From assembly GCF_000016425.1 (NCBI RefSeq), contig NC_009380.1:496001-560000 (forward strand): DNA of 64,000 nucleotides, given 5' to 3'. This DNA comes from Salinispora tropica CNB-440. GTDB taxonomy: Bacteria; Actinomycetota; Actinomycetes; Mycobacteriales; Micromonosporaceae. The notes below the pieces were generated by a model that saw only the letters and a list, made by a program, of their open reading frames with translations, did no database searches and was not told where the DNA came from. Numbering within the stretch: position 1 is the stretch's first letter; each line of letters opens with the position of its first letter. Position numbers and translations under genes: made by a program. This document shows, piece by piece, positions 25,368-33,233 of the stretch.

Positions 25368-26224
25368 GCGCCGCGCCGCGCGCGATTCCGCGCAGCATCC
25401 TCTACACCCCGGCGCTCTCCCTGGACAAAGTCGTTAAGGCCTGGTCGTACGACGCGGACGTGCACCTGATCGACCTGGAGGACTCCGTTCCGCCGGTGGA
25501 GAAGCCGGCCGCGCGGGTGGTCTGCCGGGACGCCCTGGAGAAGGCACCCTGGCCAGTCAACGTCGCCGTCCGCATCAACGAGTTGGGCAGCGTCGCGGCC
25601 CTGCACGACCTGTTGCTGCTCGCGGAGAGCTCGGTACGGCCCGGAATCGTCATGATGACCATGGTCACCTCCGCGGCCGAGGTCACCCTGCTGCGTCGGA
25701 TGCTGGCCTCGGCCGGCGCACAGCCGGAGATCTACGTGACGGTGGAGACCGTCGAGGCGGTCACCGAGATCGACGCGATCGCCCGGGAGGCCGACGGGCT
25801 GGTGCTGGGCTCGGCCGACCTGGCAGCCACGCTCAACGTCGAGATCACCTGGGAGGCGATGCTCGCCGCCCGCCAGGCGATGGCGATGGCCTGTGCGCGG
25901 CACGGTACCGCCTGTGTCGACACCGCCAACTTCCGGCTCTCCGAGCCGGCCGTGCTCGCGGAGGAGACCGCGCGGGTGCGAGCCCTCGGGTTCCACGGCA
26001 AGGCGACGGTGCACCCCAGCGAGTTGGCCACGATCAACCAGGCCCTGCGCCCCCAGGTCAACGACCTGCGGCTGGCTCGTCGCGTGGTGGCGGCGGTCCA
26101 CCGCGCCAACGGCGGCATCGCCGTACTGGACGGCAGCATGGTGGGCCCGCCGTTCGCCCGGATGGCCCACGTCACCGTGGCGCGAGAGGACGCCTGGGAA
26201 GCCCGATTCGGTGGCGCCGGATGA
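25364..26224 (+). CDS. HpcH/HpaI (CitE-like) aldolase/lyase
   Basis: A 286-residue TIM-barrel protein of the CitE/malyl-CoA lyase branch. IPRSILYTPAL opens the fold, LIDLEDSVPPVEK and IYVTVETVEAV give the conserved acids for Mg2+, GSADLAATLN follows, and GFHGKATVHPSE is the family C-terminal hallmark. Such enzymes join an acyl-CoA enolate to an alpha-keto acid or cleave the product. In ketomemicin biosynthesis a related aldolase joins malonyl-CoA and phenylpyruvate, and a similar step is the best guess here. GTGA overlap with the previous gene, ATGA-type overlap with the next. Confidence 0.85.
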   Translation: MSAAPRAIPRSILYTPALSLDKVVKAWSYDADVHLIDLEDSVPPVEKPAARVVCRDALEKAPWPVNVAVRINELGSVAALHDLLLLAESSVRPGIVMMTMVTSAAEVTLLRRMLASAGAQPEIYVTVETVEAVTEIDAIAREADGLVLGSADLAATLNVEITWEAMLAARQAMAMACARHGTACVDTANFRLSEPAVLAEETARVRALGFHGKATVHPSELATINQALRPQVNDLRLARRVVAAVHRANGGIAVLDGSMVGPPFARMAHVTVAREDAWEARFGGAG

Positions 26225-27186
26225 CCGCAACGGTGATGGTCGGCGCCGCCGACATGGCGGGCGCGCGACGGATGACCCAGGTGATCGACGTCCTCGGCGA
26301 GATGTTCATGGACCTGGCCACCGGCCGGACCCGTTCTCCGGCTCGCACGGTGGTGGAGCATGGCGAGCAGCGGGTGCTGTTGGTCAGCCCGGCGGTCTGG
26401 GAACGGCGTGGCGTGGGTAGTGTCAAGATCACAACGCTGACCCCGGACAATCCTGGACGGGGGCTGCCGCTGATCCACGGGATCGTCGCCCTCACCGACC
26501 TGGAGACCGGGCGGATCACCGCGCTGTTGGACGGTGCCGAGTTGACCGCCGTACGGACCGGGGCGGTGGCGGCTCTGGCCACCCGCTTCTGTACCGCGGC
26601 CACCGCCGACGACCTCGCCGTCATCGGTGCCGGGGTCCAGGCCCGGGCCCTTGTCCGGGCGGTGGCGGCGATACGTCCGATCAAGACCCTGCGGATCTTC
26701 TCGCGGACCCGGGCCGGTGCGGAGAAGCTCGCCGACGAGGTGCGGGCGACGACGCCGATCCGGGTGACGGTCTGCGACAGTGCGAAGACCGCCGTCGCGG
26801 ACGCGCCGATCATCTGCACGGCGACCTCCACGAGCGACAGCACGCCGGTGGTGGCGGCGGACTGGGTGGCGCGCGGGGCGCACCTGAACGTGGTCGGCGG
26901 TACCCACCCGGACGCGATCGAGCTGGACCCGGCCCTGCTGGGAGACGCGGTGACCGTGGTCGAGGAGCAGTCCGCCGCGCTGGACGGTGCGGGCGAGGTT
27001 CGGGCCGCCCGCGCCGCTGGCCTGCTCGTCGCCGACGACCTGCGGGAGTTGGGACGCCTCGTCGGCGGCGAGGTCGAGTTCGGTGGCCGAAACTCGGTGT
27101 TGCGCACGGTGGGTATGGCTATTGAGGACACCGCTGCGGCGGTGGCGCTCCACGACGCGGTGGGGGTGCCGGATGAGCGGGGCTGA
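26221..27186 (+). CDS. Ornithine cyclodeaminase/mu-crystallin family protein
   Basis: A 321-residue protein. The Rossmann motif VIGAGVQARALVRAV (about 138-152), the substrate lysine region GSVKITTLTP and the block LDGAELTAVRTGAVAALAT are typical of this family. Members are NAD(P)-dependent cyclodeaminases, imine/ketimine reductases or amino-acid dehydrogenases. Within this operon a reductive step on an enoyl-CoA, keto or imine intermediate is plausible; true ornithine cyclodeaminase activity is not implied. It ends with a 14-base overlap into the next gene. Confidence 0.85.
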   Translation: MTATVMVGAADMAGARRMTQVIDVLGEMFMDLATGRTRSPARTVVEHGEQRVLLVSPAVWERRGVGSVKITTLTPDNPGRGLPLIHGIVALTDLETGRITALLDGAELTAVRTGAVAALATRFCTAATADDLAVIGAGVQARALVRAVAAIRPIKTLRIFSRTRAGAEKLADEVRATTPIRVTVCDSAKTAVADAPIICTATSTSDSTPVVAADWVARGAHLNVVGGTHPDAIELDPALLGDAVTVVEEQSAALDGAGEVRAARAAGLLVADDLRELGRLVGGEVEFGGRNSVLRTVGMAIEDTAAAVALHDAVGVPDERG

Positions 27187-28525
27187 ATCGATCGCCGCGG
27201 CGGGACACCCGTGGTTCGGCGACCAACGGCTGGCGCCGACCGCGCCGGCGGACACGCTCCGGCACCGCCTGCGCAGCGTGCTGCACAAGACCGGCTGGCC
27301 GTACCAGCCGGTGCTGCCGGCCGCGCCGATGACCATCCCCCGTGCCTCGTACGCGGAGCTCTTCCGGGTGGCCGGTGTCCTGGTGGAGCTGCTGCGACGG
27401 ACCGCCCTGGAGGCCGCGCCCAGCACTCGGGAGCGGCTGGCGGCCTACCGGATGCCGGCCAGCGAGGACCAACTCTGGCTGTGTGACCCGTTGCTCGACG
27501 AGCGGTACGCGGACTGCGTGGCGCGGCCGGACGTGGTCATCGGCCCGGATGGTCCGCAGTTCGTGGAGTTCAACGTCAGTGGCGCGCTCGCCGGCGTGGT
27601 GGAGACGCAGAGCCGCCTCGACGTGTGGCGCGGGCTGTACGCCGACGGGGCGGGTCGGCTGCCGTATCGCTCGCCGGATCCGTTCGCCGTACGCGCCGAG
27701 ATGTTCCGCTCGCTCGCCGCGGAACTGGCGGTGGCGCCCCGGGTGGCCATCGTCGGCAGTGCCCAGGTCGCGGGGGTGACCAGTCACTACTTTGAGGTCG
27801 AGGCCGAGTACCACCGCAGCCAGGGGCTGGCCGCCCGGTTCTTCGAGCCGAAGGAGCTGCACGAGGCGTGGGACTGCCCTCCGGGGCTGCGCTATTCGGT
27901 TGGGCTGCGTAATTTCACGATCCCGGACTGGGCTGACGCGGGCGTCCCCACCGCCACGGTGCAGGAGGCGCTGGACCACGGTTGCCTGCTGGTGGGGACA
28001 CAGACCTCCACCTTCCTGCACAGCAAGCTGACCATGGGGTTGCTCTCGGAGGGACGGCCGTGGATGACCACGGCCGAGCGGGACCTGGTCAACCGCTACC
28101 TGCCGTGGACCCGGGTGCTCTCCGAGCGGTGGACCGAGCGCGCGGGTGAGCAGGTTGACCTGCTGCCGTACGTGCTACGCAACCGCGAGCGGCTGGTGCT
28201 CAAGGAGGCGCTGGGGGATTGCGGCAAGCAGGTGGTGATCGGTCGAGAGGTGCCTCCCTCGAAGTGGGAGGCCGCGGTGGCGGCCGGGGCCGCCGGCGCC
28301 AGCATCGTGCAGGAGTTCGTGCCGCCCCAGACCTGCCGGGTGGCGTTGCTGGCAGACGGCGCCGACGAACCCCACGATGCCGATGTCGCCCCGGTGCTGG
28401 GGCCGCTGCTGTTCGGCCGTCGACCGGCCGGGGTGTTCTGCCGCTACCGCACCGACGGCACGGCCGGCATCGTCAACGCCCGGGGATCGGCCACCGGGGC
28501 GGACAACGCCATGGTGGCGTTCTGA
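27173..28525 (+). CDS. Circularly permuted ATP-grasp-like ligase
   Basis: A 450-residue protein. The C-terminal half contains RLVLKEALGDCGKQVVIG (phosphate-binding strand and loop), W/A-rich helix, and SIVQEFVPPQTCRVALL. The N-terminal half has GPQFVEFNVSGALAGVVETQ. This order and spacing resemble type-2 circularly permuted ATP-grasp proteins, which make amide bonds by acyl phosphates. No close functional relative is recognised. By context it may join an amino acid or peptide to the amino ketone made by the oxoamine synthase. ATG 27173 lies inside the preceding gene, showing tight coupling. Confidence 0.6.
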   Translation: MSGAESIAAAGHPWFGDQRLAPTAPADTLRHRLRSVLHKTGWPYQPVLPAAPMTIPRASYAELFRVAGVLVELLRRTALEAAPSTRERLAAYRMPASEDQLWLCDPLLDERYADCVARPDVVIGPDGPQFVEFNVSGALAGVVETQSRLDVWRGLYADGAGRLPYRSPDPFAVRAEMFRSLAAELAVAPRVAIVGSAQVAGVTSHYFEVEAEYHRSQGLAARFFEPKELHEAWDCPPGLRYSVGLRNFTIPDWADAGVPTATVQEALDHGCLLVGTQTSTFLHSKLTMGLLSEGRPWMTTAERDLVNRYLPWTRVLSERWTERAGEQVDLLPYVLRNRERLVLKEALGDCGKQVVIGREVPPSKWEAAVAAGAAGASIVQEFVPPQTCRVALLADGADEPHDADVAPVLGPLLFGRRPAGVFCRYRTDGTAGIVNARGSATGADNAMVAF

Positions 28526-28575
28526 CCGTCCCAGGTGGCCCTTGGCCCATTCACCCGAAACGTCGGAGACAGCAC

Positions 28576-29067
28576 ATGACGCTACGCCGAGTCAGCGACC
28601 ACGAGTACGTCGAAGAGCACGGCGGGGACTACGAGGACTTCGAACCCGGGATGGTTATCCGGCACTGGCCGGGCCGCACCCTCTCCGAGGCCGACAACAC
28701 GTGGTTGACGCTGTTGACGATGAACCAGCACCCGCTGCACTTCGACCAGCACTACGCCGCCGGCGTCGAGTACGGCCGCGTACTGGTCAACAGCGGCATC
28801 ACCCTGTGCCTGATCGGCGGGATGACCGTGCAGGCGCTCTCCGCCCGCGCGGTGGCCAATCTGGGCTGGGACAAGGTGCGTCTCAAGGAGCCCGTCTTCG
28901 TCGGGGACACCCTCTACGCGACGAGCCGAATCCTGCACAAGCGGCTGTCGCGGTCGCGTCCCGGCAACGGCATCGTGACGGTGGAGACGACGGGTACGAA
29001 AGCGAACGGGGAGCAGGTGATCGTCTTTGAGCGATCCTTCCTGGTTCGTTGCCGGCAAGCCGGCTGA
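28576..29067 (+). CDS. MaoC-like hotdog dehydratase
   Basis: A 163-residue hotdog enzyme. YEDFEPGMVIRHWPGRTLSEADN opens the domain and TMNQHPLHFDQHYA carries the Asn/His active-site pattern of (R)-specific and mesaconyl-CoA-type hydratases. GWDKVRLKEPVFVGDTL is a second family block. Paired with the CitE-like aldolase two genes upstream, it would dehydrate a 2-hydroxyacyl- or malyl-type CoA adduct to an enoyl-CoA. A 50-base gap separates it from the ligase gene, with no separate promoter. A strong hairpin follows the stop. Confidence 0.85.
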   Translation: MTLRRVSDHEYVEEHGGDYEDFEPGMVIRHWPGRTLSEADNTWLTLLTMNQHPLHFDQHYAAGVEYGRVLVNSGITLCLIGGMTVQALSARAVANLGWDKVRLKEPVFVGDTLYATSRILHKRLSRSRPGNGIVTVETTGTKANGEQVIVFERSFLVRCRQAG

Positions 29068-29069
29068 GC

Positions 29070-29113
29070 GTCGCCGGGCTATGGCACCTGGAAAGGTGCC
29101 ATAGCCCGGCGAC
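29070..29113. terminator. Strong hairpin terminator of the biosynthetic operon
   Basis: Two perfect 20-base complementary arms (29070-29089 and 29094-29113) flank the tetraloop GGAA, starting 3 bases after the MaoC stop codon. The stem is unusually long and without mismatch. Confidence 0.85.
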
Positions 29114-29177
29114 TGCTTACCAGGTGCGGGAAACCATCGGCCGGTGCCGAAGACCCGATCTGGCAGGATGTGTCGGC

Positions 29178-30680
29178 ATGACGAGCGAGAAGCAGGCGAA
29201 GGCCAGCCACCGCGGCATTCCCAGCAGCAACGAGTTCCGTGAATTCATCGCCTCCGGATGGGCCACCCCCGACCGGGAGCCCACCCCCCGCGCCGCCGTG
29301 GCCGACCACGCCGCCCGCCGCCGGGCCATGCTGTCGCAGCAGTTCCCCGGCGAGCGGCTCGTCATCCCGGCCGGCGGTCTCAAGGTGCGCAGCAACGACA
29401 CCGACTACCCGTTCCGTCCGCACACCGCCTTCGCCCACCTCGCCGGCCTCGGCGCGCACACCGACCCGGACAGCGCCCTGGTGCTCGACCCGAAGCCGGG
29501 CGGTGGCCACCACGCCATCCTCTACTTCCGGCCGCTGGCCCCGCGAGACAGCGAGGAGTTCTACGCCGACTCCCGCCACGGCGAGTTCTGGGTCGGTCCA
29601 CGCCCGAGCATCGCCGACCGGGAGTCGGAGCTGGGCATCAGCGCGCGTCACATCGACTCGCTCGCCGACGACCTCGCCAAGGATGCCGCCGCCGCCCGGA
29701 TGCGGGTGGTCCGTACGGTCGACCCGCGCCTCACCGAGCTGGTGGACAGCGTCCGTACCCAGGCCGGCGCGACCGGTTCGGAGCAGGAGCGGGAGGAGGC
29801 GGACACGGAGTTCGCCCGGCACCTCTCCACCATGCGCCTGATCAAGGACGAGTGGGAGGTGGGCGAGATGCGCAAGGCCGTCGCCGCCACCCACAAGGGC
29901 TTCGACGCGATGATCGCCTCGCTGCCCGAGGCGGTCCGCAAGGGTCGCGGCGAGCGCTGGGTCGAGGGAATCTTCGGCCTCTACTCCCGGCACGAGGGCA
30001 ACGGCGTCGGCTACGAGTCGATCTGCGCCTCCGGTGACCACGCCAACACGATCCACTGGACGAAGAACACCGGCGAGGTCCGCGACGGCGACCTGATCCT
30101 GATCGACTGCGGGATCGAGATCGACTCGCTTTTCACCGCCGACATCACCCGTACCCTGCCGGTCACCGGCCGCTTCACCGACGTGCAGCGCCGGATCTAC
30201 GACGCCGTGTACGAGGCGCAGCAGGCCGGCCTGGCCGCGGTGAAGCCGGGCAACAAGTTCAGTGACATTCACGCCGCGGCGAACGCGGTTATCGCCCGAA
30301 TCCTGCACGAGTGGGGGCTGCTGCCCGAGGGAGTCACCCTGGAGCAGACCCTGGACCGGGAGAAGGGCGGCTGGCATCGTCGCTGGATGGTCCACGGCAC
30401 CTCGCACCACCTGGGCATGGATGTGCACGACTGCCAGCTGATGCTGCGTGAGAAGTACATGGACAGCGAGTTGCAGCCGGGCATGATCCTCACTGTCGAG
30501 CCGGGCCTCTACTTCAAGGCCGACGACCTGCGGGTGCCGGCGGAGTTCCGCGGCATCGGCGTGCGGATCGAGGACGACGTGCTGGTGACCGAGGACGGCT
30601 GCGAGAACCTCTCCGCGGCGATGCCGCGAACCTCCCAAGAGGTGGAGGAGTGGATGGCGCGGGTCTGGGCGAACGCCTGA
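29178..30680 (+). CDS. pepP: Xaa-Pro aminopeptidase (M24B family)
   Basis: A 500-residue protein with an N-terminal creatinase-like domain (about 1-230) and a C-terminal pita-bread peptidase domain. The dinuclear metal ligands are visible: Asp in LIDCGIEID, Asp in LFTADITRT, His in GTSHHLGMDVHD, Glu in LTVEPGLYF and Glu in GVRIEDDV. It removes an N-terminal residue before proline in the cytosol. The ATG at 29178 gives a family-like N-terminus; no Shine-Dalgarno site is clear, and a CAGGAT 8 bases upstream may be a -10 box. It is a separate unit from the preceding operon. Confidence 0.92.
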   Translation: MTSEKQAKASHRGIPSSNEFREFIASGWATPDREPTPRAAVADHAARRRAMLSQQFPGERLVIPAGGLKVRSNDTDYPFRPHTAFAHLAGLGAHTDPDSALVLDPKPGGGHHAILYFRPLAPRDSEEFYADSRHGEFWVGPRPSIADRESELGISARHIDSLADDLAKDAAAARMRVVRTVDPRLTELVDSVRTQAGATGSEQEREEADTEFARHLSTMRLIKDEWEVGEMRKAVAATHKGFDAMIASLPEAVRKGRGERWVEGIFGLYSRHEGNGVGYESICASGDHANTIHWTKNTGEVRDGDLILIDCGIEIDSLFTADITRTLPVTGRFTDVQRRIYDAVYEAQQAGLAAVKPGNKFSDIHAAANAVIARILHEWGLLPEGVTLEQTLDREKGGWHRRWMVHGTSHHLGMDVHDCQLMLREKYMDSELQPGMILTVEPGLYFKADDLRVPAEFRGIGVRIEDDVLVTEDGCENLSAAMPRTSQEVEEWMARVWANA

Positions 30681-30694
30681 CCCACCCTCGTGAC

Positions 30695-30729
30695 GAAGCC
30701 CCGTGACCGGCGCCCGGTCGCGGGGCCTC
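30695..30729. terminator. Terminator after the aminopeptidase gene
   Basis: GAAGCCCCG-GACCGG and CCGGTC-CGGGGCCTC arms with one mismatch form a stable hairpin 14 bases after the stop. Confidence 0.7.
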
Positions 30730-30789
30730 GTTCTGCTGGCCCGCGGACGCAGCACGCTGCATCGACACCCGGGCCGCACATCGCCGAAC

Positions 30790-30909
30790 TCCGTGACGGA
30801 CGCAGCGGCGAACAAGCACATCGGCAACATCTTCAGCAAACGTGACCTGCCGGTCACCACTGACGGCCACCCACGAGTGCTCGCGGTGCTGGCCTACCTG
30901 CGGAGCTGA
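30790..30909 (+). pseudogene. C-terminal remnant of a NarL/LuxR-type response regulator
   Basis: The last 39 codons before the TGA read SVTDAAANKHIGNIFSKRDL then PVTTDGHPRVLAVLAYLRS. This matches the end of the LuxR helix-turn-helix domain of actinobacterial response regulators (recognition helix KHIGNIFSKLGL type, then HRRVLAVLAYLR). The receiver domain and first helices are missing and the preceding sequence is the aminopeptidase terminator, so the gene is truncated and probably not translated. Confidence 0.6.
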
Positions 30910-30953
30910 GCAGCAGGGTCACCGGGTGGCCGGCCAGACGACCGGCCAGACGA

Positions 30954-31649
30954 TCAGACGCCGCCGCGAGCGACCGAGCCGATCAACTGGCGCTCCGTCT
31001 GGGTCATACTCAGCATGACCCACTGCACCTTGCCCCTGGTGATCAGGCCGACCATCTCCGGGTGCAGCTGGGTGAACCAGCTCTGCACGCTCACCAGCCC
31101 CAACGCGCTCGCCGCCGTCGCTGCCTCCGCTGCCGTCAGCCGCTGGAGCAGCACGATGTCGCTGCGGACCAGTGCGGTGGAGTCCCAACCGGCCAGGTCG
31201 TCGCGGACCACCAGGGTGGCCCGCCACGGCATACTGAGCCCCGGGTCAGGTCCGGTGACCGGGCCGGTGTCGACCACGACGAGCTGCGGTTCGGTCGGGT
31301 TGGCCGCGGCCGGCGGCGAGACACCCGGTGGCAGGAACGAGGCGATCTCCCGGCCGATGACGCAGCGCCGCAGGAAGGCGTCCCACTCCCGCTCGCGGCC
31401 CGTCTGGATGAACAGCCGGGCGCCGAGCGCGATGGCGCGGAAGGCGATCAGCTGGGCACTGCGGACACCGCCGGTCAGCATCAGCCGGGTCGGTTCGGCG
31501 CGGAACAGACGCAGCCCCACCGGCTCCTGCTGCCGGTTGCGACCGACCACAAGGCCACCGCCGCCGGCGACCAGGCGCAGGCCACCAACGGAAGCGGCGT
31601 CGGTGCGGTGCAACCCCATCCGGCTGTCGGGGAAAGCGACACTCTTCAC
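30954..31649 (-). CDS. T7SS-associated hypothetical protein
   Basis: A 231-residue soluble protein with no signal peptide or membrane span. It starts KSVAFPDSRMGLHRTDAAS and contains LRLVAGGGGLVVGRNRQQEP, a middle LVVVDTGPVTGPDP and a Trp/Gln-rich C-terminus ending IGSVARGGV. I do not recognise the family. The GTG start overlaps the eccE stop (GTGA at 31646-31649) and GGAGG lies 9 bases upstream, so it is co-translated with EccE and is likely an accessory secretion component. Confidence 0.65.
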   Translation of the reverse strand: MKSVAFPDSRMGLHRTDAASVGGLRLVAGGGGLVVGRNRQQEPVGLRLFRAEPTRLMLTGGVRSAQLIAFRAIALGARLFIQTGREREWDAFLRRCVIGREIASFLPPGVSPPAAANPTEPQLVVVDTGPVTGPDPGLSMPWRATLVVRDDLAGWDSTALVRSDIVLLQRLTAAEAATAASALGLVSVQSWFTQLHPEMVGLITRGKVQWVMLSMTQTERQLIGSVARGGV

Positions 31650-33202
31650 CGCAGGAAACCTCCGAGCGGTAGCGTGGCGGCCACCCCGTGGGCGTGTTCG
31701 CCGTCGAGTCGTTGTAGCCGACCGCCGTGGCGGCGGACCGCCTCGTGCAGGGCCTGGTCGGCGGCGGCCAGGCCGGCCGGGTCGGTGCCCAACAGGCGGA
31801 AGGCCGCCTCCACGGCGAGGTCGTCGTCGGTCCGGCTGGCGGCGATCGACACCACGCCCCCGGCGGCGGGGAGCCCCCGCAGCAGCGAGTCGACCTCCCA
31901 TCTGCGGCTGGGCCAGTCCAACAGCCGGTGGCAGCTCTGCCGGGCACCCAGGGTTGACCAGGCCCGCCAGGACTCGCGGGCGAGTGGCTGCTCGCCGACC
32001 CCGCCCGGCGCTGCGTCGGTCAGGTGGGTGAGGGCGGTGACCGCGGCGAGCACCTCGTCCCGGTTGAGCATCCGCGCGGTCACCCGCTCCTGCCGCAGCA
32101 GCCGCCGGGTCCGCCGAATCGCCCCGGTCAGCGTCGGGAGCAGGTCGCGGTCGGCGTGGAAGTCGGGGGTCCGCGCAGCCTGGAGCACCACCCACGCCTG
32201 CCGGCTGGCCGGCACGTCCCCGTTGGTCAGTTCCCGGTACGCCCGGTCCACCGCCGCCGCGCCGGGGCGGGCACGCGGCGTCGGGGTCACCTGGATCAGC
32301 AGCTGCACCACCACCGGCGGGGCCTTCCCGTCCGCCGGCGGCAGGAGCGCAGCGGGGGAGGGCAGGGCCTGCGGAGCGCTCATCAGCAGGGCGCCCTCGG
32401 TGGGGTCAACGTCGAAGACGACGCTCAGCCCGGCCGGGTGGGTCAGCAACACCACCGGCTGGTCGTCGATCTCAACTGTCTCCAGCTCGACACCGTGCCC
32501 CAGCTGGGCCAGGAGGTGCCGGGCCGGATCCGTGTCGACCGCGGGCAGCTGCCGGTGTCGCCTCCGGAAGCCCCACCAGACCGGCATCCACTGGTGCAGC
32601 CAGCGGCCACGGAACCGGATCGCCGTCGGGGCCAGCACCAGCACCGTCACGACGGCGACCACGGCGGTGAGCGCCACGCTGTGCCGCGTGGCGGCGAGCA
32701 TCGCCGCCGCCCCGAACTGCCACGCCACCAGCTGGGCGACGGTGACACCACCGACCTGGAGTGGCGGCCGGTACGGGCGTACCCGCCGGGCTGCGGGGAC
32801 GTCGGGCGTGGGCGGCACCCCGGCCGCGGTAGCGGCGGTGGCCGACGAGGCGGAGGCAGCCGGCAGCGGCGAAGCGGTCGGCGCGACGGCGGCTGACAGT
32901 GTCGCCGTGTTGGCCTGTACTGCCGCGTTGGCCTGTACCGCGGCGTTGGGTTGTGCGGCCACTGCTCCTTCTGGGGTGTAGACGGTGTTGGTAGTCGCCC
33001 GACCCGGCGCGCGGTGCGCGGCCCAGGCATGACCGGGCCCCCTGCCCGCCCGGCTCACCGGCGGTGCGGGTGTCGGCGCGTCGGCCTGCTGCCCTGCTGC
33101 CCCCCGTTGCTCGGGCGGCAGCTGCCGGGCCTGCTGGGCGGCCACATCCGGGTGGTGCCGCCAACCCGGTTCACCCGGCCGTGCCGCACCCGGATGAGTC
33201 AC
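31646..33202 (-). CDS. eccE: Type VII secretion protein EccE
   Basis: A 518-residue protein. A long Pro/Ala/Gln-rich N-terminal tail (1-150) precedes two membrane segments at about 152-190 (VAQLVAWQFGAAAMLAA and HSVALTAVVAVVTVLVLAP). These are followed by the RGRWLHQWMPVWWGFRRR block and a cytoplasmic domain with TVEIDDQPVVLLTHPAGLSVVFDVD. This two-span plus cytoplasmic-domain plan and the start of the EccE-like domain fit the T7SS inner-membrane component. The GTG at 33202 has GAGGAGG upstream. Confidence 0.75.
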   Translation of the reverse strand: MTHPGAARPGEPGWRHHPDVAAQQARQLPPEQRGAAGQQADAPTPAPPVSRAGRGPGHAWAAHRAPGRATTNTVYTPEGAVAAQPNAAVQANAAVQANTATLSAAVAPTASPLPAASASSATAATAAGVPPTPDVPAARRVRPYRPPLQVGGVTVAQLVAWQFGAAAMLAATRHSVALTAVVAVVTVLVLAPTAIRFRGRWLHQWMPVWWGFRRRHRQLPAVDTDPARHLLAQLGHGVELETVEIDDQPVVLLTHPAGLSVVFDVDPTEGALLMSAPQALPSPAALLPPADGKAPPVVVQLLIQVTPTPRARPGAAAVDRAYRELTNGDVPASRQAWVVLQAARTPDFHADRDLLPTLTGAIRRTRRLLRQERVTARMLNRDEVLAAVTALTHLTDAAPGGVGEQPLARESWRAWSTLGARQSCHRLLDWPSRRWEVDSLLRGLPAAGGVVSIAASRTDDDLAVEAAFRLLGTDPAGLAAADQALHEAVRRHGGRLQRLDGEHAHGVAATLPLGGFLR

Positions 33203-33233
33203 CTCACGTCCTCCTCAGCTGGGCCGACACCAC

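Noticed and set aside
23272..29067. Calling the operon the ketomemicin cluster outright
   Set aside because: The aldolase/dehydratase/oxoamine-synthase core fits, but no amidinotransferase is present and JmjC and cyclodeaminase-like genes are extra; identity cannot be asserted without comparison.
30954..32195. A longer version of the T7SS-associated protein starting at 32195
   Set aside because: The added 182 residues are a shadow of eccE; the GTG at 31649 overlaps the eccE stop and has GGAGG upstream.
31062..32981. A long plus-strand open frame across the eccE region
   Set aside because: The minus strand encodes recognisable EccE and its partner with proper starts; this frame is Ser/Arg/Ala-rich noise.
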